Below are positions 52,734 through 61,724 of a stretch of 64,000 bases of DNA, piece by piece. The position numbers and the translations under genes are program-made. Where the stretch lies: NCBI RefSeq assembly GCF_036014115.1, contig NZ_CP107913.1, positions 6,999,501 to 7,063,500 of the forward strand. Direction: 5' to 3'. The stretch comes from Streptomyces sp. NBC_00448. Lineage in GTDB: Bacteria > Actinomycetota > Actinomycetes > Streptomycetales > Streptomycetaceae. Position 1 is the stretch's first letter; each line of letters starts with the position of its first letter. The notes beneath the pieces were generated by a model. The model had not been told where the DNA came from, searched no databases, and was given only the letters and a program-made list of their open reading frames with translations.

Positions 52734-52803
52734 CGAGGCATCACCCGCCTCGCACCGCACCGGCGCGCTCCCCTCGCTTGCCTCACGGCACGAGGGGTTT
52801 TTT
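52734..52803 (+). promoter_or_regulatory. ilvBNC transcription attenuator
   Basis: The terminator stem is CCCCTCG (52770-52776) with CGAGGGG (52791-52797), an inner TGCC/GGCA helix, and a run of six T (52798-52803). GAGGCA at 52735-52740, just after the leader peptide stop, can instead pair with TGCCTC at 52779-52784 to form the antiterminator, or with GCCTC at 52747-52751 as a pause hairpin. This is a complete classical attenuation layout. Confidence 0.9.
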
Positions 52804-52896
52804 GTTGTCCGGCACCAGAACGCCGGCGCAGCCACCGCAGTACCAGAGCACCGACGCACCACCGCAAACCCTCATCTTCGAGAGAAGAGAACGCAG

Positions 52897-54765
52897 ATGA
52901 CCGAGCAGGCCACCGGGTCCCACCACCCGCAGCGGAGCCGCAGCGCGGCGCCCGCCGCCCCCGCGGAGCGCATGACTGGTGCACAGGCCCTCATCCGCTC
53001 CCTCGAGGCCGTCGGCGCCGACACCGTATTCGGTATCCCGGGCGGCGCGATCCTGCCGGCGTACGACCCGCTGATGGACTCCTCCAAGGTCCGCCACGTG
53101 CTGGTCCGGCACGAGCAGGGGGCCGGCCACGCCGCCACCGGCTACGCGCAGGCCACCGGCAAGGTCGGCGTGTGCATGGCCACCTCAGGCCCGGGCGCGA
53201 CCAACCTGGTCACCCCGATCGCCGACGCGCACATGGACTCGGTGCCGATCGTGGCCATCACCGGCCAGGTCGCCTCGAAGTCCATCGGCACCGACGCCTT
53301 CCAGGAAGCGGACATCTGCGGCATCACCCTGCCGATCACCAAGCACAACTTCCTGGTCACCGACCCGGCGGAGATCCCGCGCACCATCGCCGAGGCGTTC
53401 CACATCGCCGGCACCGGCCGCCCCGGCCCGGTGCTGGTCGACATCGCCAAGGACGCGCTGCAGAACCAGACCACCTTCAGCTGGCCGCCGCAGCAGGACC
53501 TGCCCGGCTACCGCCCGGTGACCAAGCCGCACGCCAAGCAGATCCGCGAGGCCGCCCGGCTGATCAACGAGGCCCGCCGCCCGGTGCTGTACGTCGGCGG
53601 CGGCGTGCTCAAGGCCCGCGCCACCGCGGAGCTGCGCATCCTCGCCGAGCTGACCGGCGCGCCCGTCACCACCACCCTGATGGGGCTCGGCGCGTTTCCC
53701 GACAGCCACCCACAGCACGTCGGCATGCCGGGCATGCACGGCGACGTCTCCGCGGTCACCGCGCTGCAGAAGTCCGACCTGATCATCGCGCTCGGCGCCC
53801 GCTTCGACGACCGCGTCACCGGCCGGCTGGACACCTTCGCGCCGTTCGCGAAGGTCGTGCACGCCGACATCGACCCGGCCGAGATCTCCAAGAACCGGGT
53901 CGCCGACGTGCCGATCGTCGGCGACGCCCGCGAAGTGCTCGCCGACCTGATCGTCGCCGTCCAGGCCGACCACGAGGCCGGCCACCGCGGCGACTACACC
54001 GACTGGTGGCGGCAGCTGTCCTTCTGGCGCAACACCTACCCGCTCGGCTACGAGGTGCCCGAGGACGGCAGCCTCTCCCCGCAGCAGGTCATCGAGCGGA
54101 TCGGTCAACTCGCCCCCGAGGGAACGCTGTTCGCGGCCGGAGTCGGCCAGCACCAGATGTGGGCCGCCCAGTTCATCAAGTACGAGCAGCCCGGCACCTG
54201 GTTCAACTCCGGCGGCGCCGGCACCATGGGCTACGCGGTGCCCGCCGCGATGGGCGCCAAGGCGGGCCGGCCGGACGCCACCGTGTGGGCGATCGACGGC
54301 GACGGCTGCTTCCAGATGACCAACCAGGAACTGACCACCTGCGCCCTGAACAACATCCCGATCAAGGTCGCCATCATCAACAACGGCGCCCTGGGCATGG
54401 TCCGCCAGTGGCAGAACCTCTTCTACGGCGAGCGGTTCTCCAACACGGTGCTGCACTCCGGCGCCGAGAGCGTGCCCGGCTCCACCCAGGGCGTCGGCTC
54501 CATCAAGAACCGCGGCACCCGGGTGCCGGACTTCGTCAAGCTCTCCGAGGCGATGGGCTGCGTCGGTCTGCGCTGCGAGTCCCCCGAGGAACTGGACGCG
54601 GTCATCGCCAAGGCGAACGAGATCAACGACCGCCCGGTGGTCGTCGACTTCATCGTGCACGAGGACGCCATGGTCTGGCCGATGGTCGCGGCCGGCACCT
54701 CCAACGACGAGATCATGGCGGCCCGAGATGTCCGGCCTGACTTCGGTGACGGCGCGGAGGACTGA
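52897..54765 (+). CDS. ilvB: Acetolactate synthase large (catalytic) subunit
   Basis: A 622-residue ThDP enzyme, first common step of valine, leucine and isoleucine synthesis. The catalytic glutamate is in VRHEQGAGHAATGYAQATGK; FAD-domain segments include LGARFDDRVTGRLDTF; the ThDP motif is IDGDGCFQMTNQELTTCALN (GDG...NN). The start MTEQATGSHHPQRSRS adds about 35 unconserved residues before MTGAQALIRSLEAVGAD, normal for Streptomyces. Transcription is controlled by the leader peptide and attenuator 90-200 bp upstream. It forms a holoenzyme with IlvN, encoded 113 bp downstream. Confidence 0.97.
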   Translation: MTEQATGSHHPQRSRSAAPAAPAERMTGAQALIRSLEAVGADTVFGIPGGAILPAYDPLMDSSKVRHVLVRHEQGAGHAATGYAQATGKVGVCMATSGPGATNLVTPIADAHMDSVPIVAITGQVASKSIGTDAFQEADICGITLPITKHNFLVTDPAEIPRTIAEAFHIAGTGRPGPVLVDIAKDALQNQTTFSWPPQQDLPGYRPVTKPHAKQIREAARLINEARRPVLYVGGGVLKARATAELRILAELTGAPVTTTLMGLGAFPDSHPQHVGMPGMHGDVSAVTALQKSDLIIALGARFDDRVTGRLDTFAPFAKVVHADIDPAEISKNRVADVPIVGDAREVLADLIVAVQADHEAGHRGDYTDWWRQLSFWRNTYPLGYEVPEDGSLSPQQVIERIGQLAPEGTLFAAGVGQHQMWAAQFIKYEQPGTWFNSGGAGTMGYAVPAAMGAKAGRPDATVWAIDGDGCFQMTNQELTTCALNNIPIKVAIINNGALGMVRQWQNLFYGERFSNTVLHSGAESVPGSTQGVGSIKNRGTRVPDFVKLSEAMGCVGLRCESPEELDAVIAKANEINDRPVVVDFIVHEDAMVWPMVAAGTSNDEIMAARDVRPDFGDGAED

Positions 54766-54878
54766 CGCCCGAGCTCCCGCAGTGGGCGGCCGAGGAACGA
54801 GGCCGTCCGCGGAGGGAGAGAGCAGGAAGTCCGACCAGAAGAGCGGCCGACTGACGTCCGACGAAGGAAATCACAGAC

Positions 54879-55406
54879 ATGTCCAAGCACACCCTCTCCG
54901 TCCTGGTGGAGAACAAGCCCGGCGTCCTCGCGCGGATCACCGCGCTGTTCTCGCGCCGCGGCTTCAACATCGACTCCCTCGCGGTCGGCACCACCGAGCA
55001 CCCCGAGATCTCGCGGATCACCATCGTCGTCAACGTGGTGGACCAACTGCCGCTCGAACAGGTCACCAAGCAGCTCAACAAGCTGGTCAACGTGCTGAAG
55101 ATCGTCGAGCTCGACCCGTCGGCGGCGGTCGCCCGTGAACTCGTGCTGGTGAAGGTGCGGGCCGACAACGAGACCCGGTCGCAGATCGTGGAGATCGTGC
55201 AGCTCTTCCGCGCCAAGACCGTCGACGTCTCCCCGGAGGCCGTCACCATCGAAGCCACCGGCGGCGCCGACAAGTTGGAGGCCATGCTCAAGATGCTGGA
55301 ACCGTTCGGCATCAAGGAGCTGGTCCAGTCCGGCACCATCGCCATCGGCCGCGGCGCCCGCTCCATCACCGACCGGAGCCTGCGCGCGCTCGACCGTTCC
55401 GCGTGA
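54879..55406 (+). CDS. ilvN: Acetolactate synthase small (regulatory) subunit
   Basis: A 175-residue subunit that stimulates IlvB and gives valine feedback inhibition. An N-terminal ACT domain begins HTLSVLVENKPGVLARITAL, with FSRRGFNIDSLAVGTTE as the effector-binding part; the C-terminal ALS_ss_C domain covers VARELVLVKVRADNETRSQI onward and ends KELVQSGTIAIGRG. The ribosome site is GAAGGAAA before the ATG. Length is typical. A long hairpin follows the stop codon. Confidence 0.97.
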   Translation: MSKHTLSVLVENKPGVLARITALFSRRGFNIDSLAVGTTEHPEISRITIVVNVVDQLPLEQVTKQLNKLVNVLKIVELDPSAAVARELVLVKVRADNETRSQIVEIVQLFRAKTVDVSPEAVTIEATGGADKLEAMLKMLEPFGIKELVQSGTIAIGRGARSITDRSLRALDRSA

Positions 55407-55411
55407 AGCAG

Positions 55412-55452
55412 CGGATCGGCCGGCGCGGGTGATCCGCGCGCCGGCCGATCCG
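55412..55452 (+). terminator. Hairpin between ilvN and ilvC
   Basis: A perfect 16-bp stem (left arm CGGATCGGCCGGCGCG) with a 9-nt loop starting 5 nt after the ilvN stop. There is no T-run. It could limit read-through to ilvC or stabilise the ilvBN message. Confidence 0.6.
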
Positions 55453-55531
55453 TATGGCGAGACCCCGAAACCCCTTCTCGCCCACCCGTCGTACGGTGGG
55501 CCGTACCAACCGATCCAAGGAGAGACCCGAA

Positions 55532-56530
<999 letters not shown>

Positions 56531-56569
56531 GGCCGCGCCGGGGCGACCCCCCGGACGAATGCCGGACGA

Positions 56570-56637
56570 GCGTCGCTTCGTACACCGGCCGGTCCCCTGA
56601 ACAGGGGAGAACCGGCGGGGTTTGTACGAAGCGACGC
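56570..56637 (+). terminator. 68-nt near-perfect hairpin after ilvC
   Basis: Outer perfect 15-bp arms (GCGTCGCTTCGTACA at 56570-56584 and its complement at 56623-56637), then GCCGGT/ACCGGC, then an apical CCCC-TGAACA-GGGG hairpin. There is no T-run. It starts 39 nt after the ilvC stop and ends 269 nt before serA. It probably terminates or processes the ilv transcript. The perfect symmetry of the outer arm is notable. Confidence 0.6.
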
Positions 56638-56691
56638 AACCCTTGTGGGTGATCCTTCCATTTCGGCGATGGCGCTGGTCCACCCCGCCGA

Positions 56692-56697
56692 TACACT
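56692..56697 (+). promoter_or_regulatory. Candidate serA -10
   Basis: TACACT with TGGCGC 16 nt upstream, about 210 nt before serA. If correct, serA has a long 5' leader. The rest of the 376-bp ilvC-serA gap shows no gene I can support. Confidence 0.3.
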
Positions 56698-56906
56698 CCC
56701 TTAACAAGCGCGTCAGGCTCACAGCGTCGTGCGTCTTCCACGCGGCATGCCATCCCCTGATGGGTGGGCTTCCTGTTCACTCGCTCCGCGGACGGCCTCG
56801 TACCTCGGCCGGCCACTGCGCGAGCTCAGGCGTCAGCCCACTACCCCGCCCTCCCCGGAGCGGCCCCACGGGACCGGCCGCCCCCGCAGGAACAAGTGAG
56901 GACCAC

Positions 56907-58499
56907 GTGAGCCAGAAGCCTGTCGTACTCATCGCAGAAGAGCTGTCGCCGGCCACGGTCGACGCGCTCGGCCCGGATTTCGAGATCCGGCACTGCAATG
57001 GCGCGGACCGAGCCGAACTGCTGTCCGCGATCACCGATGTCGACGCCATCCTGATCCGCAGCGCCACCAAGGTCGACGCCGAGGCGGTCGCCGCCGCGAA
57101 CAAACTGCGGGTCGTCGCCCGCGCGGGCGTCGGCCTGGACAACGTCGACGTGGCCGCCGCCACCAAGGCCGGCGTGATGGTCGTGAACGCCCCGACCTCC
57201 AACATCGTCACCGCCGCCGAGCTCGCCTGCGGCCTGATCATCGCCACCGCCCGCAACATCGCGCCCGCCAACTCGGCGCTGAAGGCCGGTGAGTGGAAGC
57301 GCAACAAGTACACCGGCGTCGAGCTGAGCGAGAAGACCCTCGGCGTGGTGGGCCTGGGCCGGATCGGCGTCCTGGTCACCCAGCGGATGTCCGCCTTCGG
57401 GATGAACGTCGTCGCGTACGACCCCTACGTGCAGCCGGCCCGCGCCGCCCAGATGGGGGTCAAGCTGCTCACCCTGGACGAGCTGCTGGAGGTCTCCGAC
57501 TTCATCACCGTCCACCTGCCGAAGACCCCCGAGACGCTCGGCCTGATCGGCGACGAGGCGCTGCACAAGGTCAAGCCGTCGGTGCGGATCGTCAACGCCG
57601 CGCGGGGCGGGATCGTCGACGAGGAGGCGCTGGCCGCCGCGCTCAAGGAGGGCCGGGTGGCCGGCGCGGGCCTGGACGTGTACGCGAAGGAGCCGTGCAC
57701 CGACTCCCCGCTCTTCCAGTTCGACAACGTGGTGGCGACCCCGCACCTGGGCGCCTCCACCGACGAGGCGCAGGAGAAGGCGGGCATCGCGGTCGCCAAG
57801 TCGGTGCGGCTCGCGCTCGCCGGTGAACTGGTCCCGGACGCGGTCAACGTGCAGGGCGGCGTCATCGCCGAGGACGTCAAGCCCGGGCTGCCGCTCGCCG
57901 AGAAGCTGGGCCGGATCTTCACCGCGCTGGCCGGCGAGGTCGCCGCCCGCCTCGACGTCGAGGTCTGCGGCGAGATCACCCAGCACGACGTGAAGGTGCT
58001 CGAACTCAGCGCGCTCAAGGGCGTGTTCGAGGACGTCGTGGCCGAGACGGTGTCGTACGTCAACGCGCCGCTGTTCGCGCAGGAGCGCGGGGTGGAGGTC
58101 CGTCTCACCACCAGCTCCGAGTCGCCCAACCACCGCAACCTCGTCACCGTGCGCGGCACCCTCGCCGACGGCACCGAGGTGTCGGTCTCCGGCACGTTGG
58201 CCGGCCCGAAGAACCTGCAGAAGGTCGTCGCGGTCGGCGACGAGGACGTCGACCTCGCGCTCGCCGACCACATGGCCTTCCTGCGTTACACCGACCGCCC
58301 GGGCATCGTCGGCACCATCGGCCGCATCCTCGGTGAGGTCGGCGTCAACATCGCCGGCATGCAGGTCGCCCGCGCGGCCGCCGGCGGCGACGCCCTGGTG
58401 GCGCTGACCGTCGACTCCACCATCCCGGCCGGTGTCCTCACCGACATCGCCGACGAGATCGGTGCGACGTCGGCCCGCGCCGTCAATCTCACGGACTGA
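56907..58499 (+). CDS. serA: D-3-phosphoglycerate dehydrogenase (long form)
   Basis: A 530-residue enzyme, first step of serine synthesis. Order: substrate domain, NAD domain with LGVVGLGRIGVLVTQRMSAF, catalytic Arg in NAARGGIVDEEAL, Glu in YAKEPCTDSPL and His in VATPHLGASTDEAQ; then the intervening ASB domain (about 320-450) and a C-terminal ACT domain ending around TDRPGIVGTIGRILGEVGVN. This is the mycobacterial/streptomycete type in which the ACT domain binds serine for feedback control. GTG start with GAGG 6 nt upstream. It is followed by a terminator. With sdaA and glyA in the same window, both serine synthesis and breakdown are encoded here. Confidence 0.97.
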   Translation: MSQKPVVLIAEELSPATVDALGPDFEIRHCNGADRAELLSAITDVDAILIRSATKVDAEAVAAANKLRVVARAGVGLDNVDVAAATKAGVMVVNAPTSNIVTAAELACGLIIATARNIAPANSALKAGEWKRNKYTGVELSEKTLGVVGLGRIGVLVTQRMSAFGMNVVAYDPYVQPARAAQMGVKLLTLDELLEVSDFITVHLPKTPETLGLIGDEALHKVKPSVRIVNAARGGIVDEEALAAALKEGRVAGAGLDVYAKEPCTDSPLFQFDNVVATPHLGASTDEAQEKAGIAVAKSVRLALAGELVPDAVNVQGGVIAEDVKPGLPLAEKLGRIFTALAGEVAARLDVEVCGEITQHDVKVLELSALKGVFEDVVAETVSYVNAPLFAQERGVEVRLTTSSESPNHRNLVTVRGTLADGTEVSVSGTLAGPKNLQKVVAVGDEDVDLALADHMAFLRYTDRPGIVGTIGRILGEVGVNIAGMQVARAAAGGDALVALTVDSTIPAGVLTDIADEIGATSARAVNLTD

Positions 58500-58549
58500 A
58501 TTCCGGACGACGATTGCGCGTACGCTTGATTTGAGCGCTCTGACCAGGG

Positions 58550-58597
58550 AACACCGGTACTACAAATAACCCTTTTGGGTGGTAGCGCCGGTGTTTT
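58550..58597 (+). terminator. serA terminator
   Basis: AACACCGG (58550-58557) pairs with CCGGTGTT (58588-58595), CTAC with GTAG, and an apical ACCC-TTTT-GGGT closes the hairpin; TTTT at 58594-58597 forms the T-run. It lies about 50 nt after the serA stop. Confidence 0.75.
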
Positions 58598-58647
58598 CTG
58601 GCGTTCATCTGATCAATACCGACAAGATCCCGTCCATGGGAGGACAG

Positions 58648-59235
58648 ATGACTGCCGAAAAACTCCCGGACTGGGTTTTCCCCCCTCCGGGTGGCTTCAC
58701 CGCGGACGACCTCGACCGCATCCCCGATCTCCCGCCGCACACCGAGCTGATCGACGGGAGCCTCGTTTTCGTGAGTCCGCAGAAGAGTTTTCACGCTCTG
58801 GTCTTGGATCTACTTGTCTACACACTTCGTGGCTTGGCGCCGAAGGACCTCAGGGTGCGCCGGGAAATGACCATCGTGCTGGACAGGGAGAACCGGCCGG
58901 AACCGGACCTGACGGTGCTGCACGAACGGGCGGTACCGGCTGGCGGACACGCCGAGACGAGCTACCGGGCCGAGGACGTGGTCCTCGCCGTGGAGGTGGT
59001 CTCGCCGGAGTCCGCCGGCCGTGACCGGGCGCGCAAGCCGCAGCTCTATGCAGACGCGGGCATCCCGCACTTCTGGTTGGTCGAGCGGATGGACAGCGGT
59101 CGTCCAGTCGTCCACACCTACGAGTTGGACCGGCTCGGCCACGCGTACGCGCTCACCGGCATCCACCACGACCGCCTCAAGCTCTCCGCTCCGTTCACCA
59201 TCGACATCGACCTGACCGAGATCGACAGCATGTAG
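58648..59235 (+). CDS. Uma2-family (DUF820) restriction-endonuclease-fold protein
   Basis: A 195-residue protein of the Uma2 group, PD-(D/E)xK nuclease fold. The core reads HTELIDGSLVF (first acidic residue), RPEPDLTVLHE, VVLAVEVVSPES (acidic beta-strand) and RARKPQLYADAGIPHFWLVE. Such proteins are numerous in Streptomyces and cyanobacteria; their biological role is unsettled and many stand alone, as here. ATG 58648 has GGGAGG 5 nt upstream; in-frame ATG 58636 is possible. It starts 50 bp after the serA terminator and is convergent with the PucR gene. No partner gene suggesting a toxin-antitoxin or restriction system is seen. Confidence 0.85.
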   Translation: MTAEKLPDWVFPPPGGFTADDLDRIPDLPPHTELIDGSLVFVSPQKSFHALVLDLLVYTLRGLAPKDLRVRREMTIVLDRENRPEPDLTVLHERAVPAGGHAETSYRAEDVVLAVEVVSPESAGRDRARKPQLYADAGIPHFWLVERMDSGRPVVHTYELDRLGHAYALTGIHHDRLKLSAPFTIDIDLTEIDSM

Positions 59236-59265
59236 CCGTATACGACCGCGGTGCGGTCCGCCCCT

Positions 59266-60561
59266 CTACAGGCGGGCCGCCTTCAGGGCCATGTGGAGCA
59301 GGAGGCGGGACTCGCCGTCGGAGAGGTCGAGTCCGGTGAGCTGCTCGATGCGGGACAGCCGGTAGTAGAGGGTCTGGCGGTGGATCGCCAGGGCGGTGGC
59401 GGTGCGGCCGGCCTGGCCCGCGTGGTCGAGGAACACCTCGGCGGTGTGGGCGAGTTCGCGGTGTGCCGCGGTGAGCAGAGGAGCGATCGCCGGGTCCGGT
59501 GGGGCGTCGGCCGGCAGCGCGGTGAGCAGCCGGTACGGGCCGATCCCCGACCACTTGGCGATCGGGCCGAGCAGCGGCTGGGCCCGGGCGGCCCGGGCGG
59601 ACGCGGTCGCCTCCTGCCAGGCCCCGGGCAGCGCGGCCAGCGCGGTGCGCGCGTCGCTCACCCCCGCGACCAGCCCGTCCGTCTCGGCGGCACCGGTGCC
59701 GGTGCCTGGCTCGGCCGCGTCCCTGCCCGCCCCCGCAGCCTCACCCGCACGTGCACCCGCACTCGCCGTCGCGCTCGCCGCGAGCGCGGACAGCACCCGG
59801 GTCGCGGCCGTCCGCGCGGGCGCGAGCACCTGCGGCGAGCGCAGCCGTACCAGCACCGCGACCGTCTCCCAGCGGCCCCACCCCGGCACCCGCACGATCG
59901 CCGCGGCGCCCGGCACCGTACGCGCGCCCGGCAGGTCGTCCGTGTGCTCGGCCCAGCGGTCCGGCGGGGACGCGGCGAGCCGCTTGCCGCCCCGGTCCGG
60001 CGGCCACACGCACACCAGCGCGTGCGGCTCGTCCGCGTCCGGGCCCAGCGCCTTGCGCAGCGAGTCCTCCGCGGTGTCCCGAGCGGCCCGGGTCGCCCCG
60101 GTGAGCAGCGCCCGCAGCGCCTGGGCTGCCTCGGTCCCGGCCACCGACATCGCGGCGAGCCGGTCGCCGATCCGTGCCGCGACCGACATCGCCGCGCTGA
60201 GCTGCGCGGGGGAGTGGTCGGCCTCGTCGAGCAGCCAGACGTAGCCGTAGACCACCCCGCCGTGCCGGACCGGCAGGCAGAGCCGGCCGGTGAAGACGCC
60301 CGCCGAGGGGGCCGCGGGGATACGGATCGGGGCGGTGGCGCGGGCGATGCCGAACCGCTCGAACCAGGCGCGGACCTCCGCGGTCGAGCGCCGGGTCAGG
60401 ATCGATCGGGTCCGCACCGGGTCGACCGCCGCTTCGTCGTCGCCGTCGTGCACGCCGAACGCGATCAGCCGGAAGTCCCGGTCCTCCAGCGTCGCGGGCG
60501 CCCCGAGCAGCGCCGAGACCTCGTCCACCAGATCCTGGAAATCACCGTAGTCAGCGGCCAC
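59266..60561 (-). CDS. PucR-family transcriptional regulator of proline catabolism (predicted)
   Basis: A 431-residue regulator. The N-terminal sensory region begins YGDFQDLVDEVSALLGAPAT; the middle is Ala-rich; the C-terminal PucR helix-turn-helix is TALAIHRQTLYYRLSRIEQL (about residues 392-411) followed by TGLDLSDGESRLLLHMAL. It is divergent from the proline dehydrogenase gene, so it probably activates it when proline is present; this is inference from layout. GTG 60561 is chosen for GGGAG 9 nt upstream. In-frame ATGs at 60579 and 60588 are less likely, since the latter lies within the operator-like palindrome at 60582-60603. Confidence 0.87.
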   Translation of the reverse strand: MAADYGDFQDLVDEVSALLGAPATLEDRDFRLIAFGVHDGDDEAAVDPVRTRSILTRRSTAEVRAWFERFGIARATAPIRIPAAPSAGVFTGRLCLPVRHGGVVYGYVWLLDEADHSPAQLSAAMSVAARIGDRLAAMSVAGTEAAQALRALLTGATRAARDTAEDSLRKALGPDADEPHALVCVWPPDRGGKRLAASPPDRWAEHTDDLPGARTVPGAAAIVRVPGWGRWETVAVLVRLRSPQVLAPARTAATRVLSALAASATASAGARAGEAAGAGRDAAEPGTGTGAAETDGLVAGVSDARTALAALPGAWQEATASARAARAQPLLGPIAKWSGIGPYRLLTALPADAPPDPAIAPLLTAAHRELAHTAEVFLDHAGQAGRTATALAIHRQTLYYRLSRIEQLTGLDLSDGESRLLLHMALKAARL

Positions 60562-60581
60562 GCGTCCATTCTCCCTCATCG

Positions 60582-60603
60582 CCCTCATACATATGTATGA
60601 GGG
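60582..60603. promoter_or_regulatory. Perfect 22-bp palindrome, probable regulator operator
   Basis: Half-site CCCTCATACAT, with the complementary half directly abutting. The centre CATACATATGTATG is AT-rich in a GC-rich setting. It lies between the divergent pucR-type and proline dehydrogenase genes, 21 bp from the chosen regulator start and 166 bp from the dehydrogenase start, and is the best candidate site for the regulator. Confidence 0.75.
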
Positions 60604-60768
60604 GTCGCACCCGGATGCGTGACAGGTGTCGATGGCCCGCGCGGCGGCCGGTACCTAGATTCACGGTGACGGCACGTGATCCGTGCTGCCGCTCCGGTGC
60701 GGCGGTACCCCCGCCGCACCCACAACCCTTTCCCCTCCGCTGTCCCGCCACCCGCCAGGAGGCTCCCA

Positions 60769-61698
60769 GTGCTCGGTCCCGTGCTGCTCGCCGCGTCGCG
60801 CAGCGACCGGCTGCGCCGCGTCGTCGCCGCCGCGCCCGTCACCCGTCCGGTGGTCGAGCGCTTCGTCGCGGGTGACGCGCTGCACCCCGCGATGGACACC
60901 GTCCACGCGCTGACCGCGAGCGGTCTCGACGTCACCCTCGACCACCTCGGCGAGGACGTCACCGACCGGGCCACCGCCCGGCACACCCGCGACGCCTACC
61001 TGCGGCTGCTGGAGACGCTGGCCGCCGCGGACCTCGGCGACCGCGCCGAGGTCTCGGTGAAGCTCTCCGCCTTCGGCCAGGCGCTGCCCGACGGCGGCCA
61101 CGACGTCGCGCTGGAGAACGTCCGCGCGGTCGCCGAACTCGCCACCGCGACCGGCACCACCGTCACGCTCGACATGGAGGACCACACCACCGTCGACTCG
61201 ACGCTGGCCGTCCTGCGCGAGCTGCGCCGCGAGCACCCGCGCACCGGCGCCGTGCTCCAGTCGTACCTTTTCCGCACCGAGGCCGACGCCCGCGACCTGG
61301 CCACCGCCGGCTCGCGGGTCCGGCTGGTCAAGGGCGCCTACAAGGAGCCCGCGCACGTCGCCTTCCAGGACCGCAAGTCCGTCGACCGCGCCTACGTCCG
61401 CGCGCTGCGGACCCTCTTCGAGGGCGACGGCTACCCGATGGTCGGCTCGCACGACCCGCGCATGATCGCCATCGCCCAGGACCTCGCCGCCCGCGCCGGC
61501 CGCGCGCCCGGCTCCTACGAGTTCCAGATGCTCTACGGCATCCGCACCGCCGAGCAGCGGCGACTCGCGGCGGCCGGAGAGCGTATGCGCATCTATGTCC
61601 CCTACGGCGCAGACTGGTACGGCTACTTCATGCGCCGCCTCGCCGAGCGCCCGGCGAACCTCGCCTTCTTCCTGCGCTCCTTCGCCCCCAGCCGCTGA
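60769..61698 (+). CDS. Proline dehydrogenase
   Basis: A 309-residue FAD enzyme oxidising proline to pyrroline-5-carboxylate. A TIM-barrel with VSVKLSAFGQALPDGG, VTLDMEDHTTVDSTL, GAVLQSYLFRTEADARDL and RLVKGAYKEPAHVAF; the C-terminal helix YGADWYGYFMRRLAERPANL contains the substrate-binding Arg pair (RR-x-x-ER). It is the monofunctional form, separate from the P5C dehydrogenase gene 26 bp downstream. The GTG start is set by AGGAGG 6 nt upstream; the ORF is open further upstream to 60676 but that part is not conserved. Probably controlled by the divergent PucR protein. Confidence 0.95.
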   Translation: MLGPVLLAASRSDRLRRVVAAAPVTRPVVERFVAGDALHPAMDTVHALTASGLDVTLDHLGEDVTDRATARHTRDAYLRLLETLAAADLGDRAEVSVKLSAFGQALPDGGHDVALENVRAVAELATATGTTVTLDMEDHTTVDSTLAVLRELRREHPRTGAVLQSYLFRTEADARDLATAGSRVRLVKGAYKEPAHVAFQDRKSVDRAYVRALRTLFEGDGYPMVGSHDPRMIAIAQDLAARAGRAPGSYEFQMLYGIRTAEQRRLAAAGERMRIYVPYGADWYGYFMRRLAERPANLAFFLRSFAPSR

Positions 61699-61724
61699 AC
61701 CGATCCCACAAGGAGACACGCTCC

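Noticed and set aside
58648..59235. Uma2 protein as part of a restriction or toxin system
   Set aside because: No methylase, antitoxin or other defence gene is adjacent; Uma2 proteins usually occur singly in Streptomyces.
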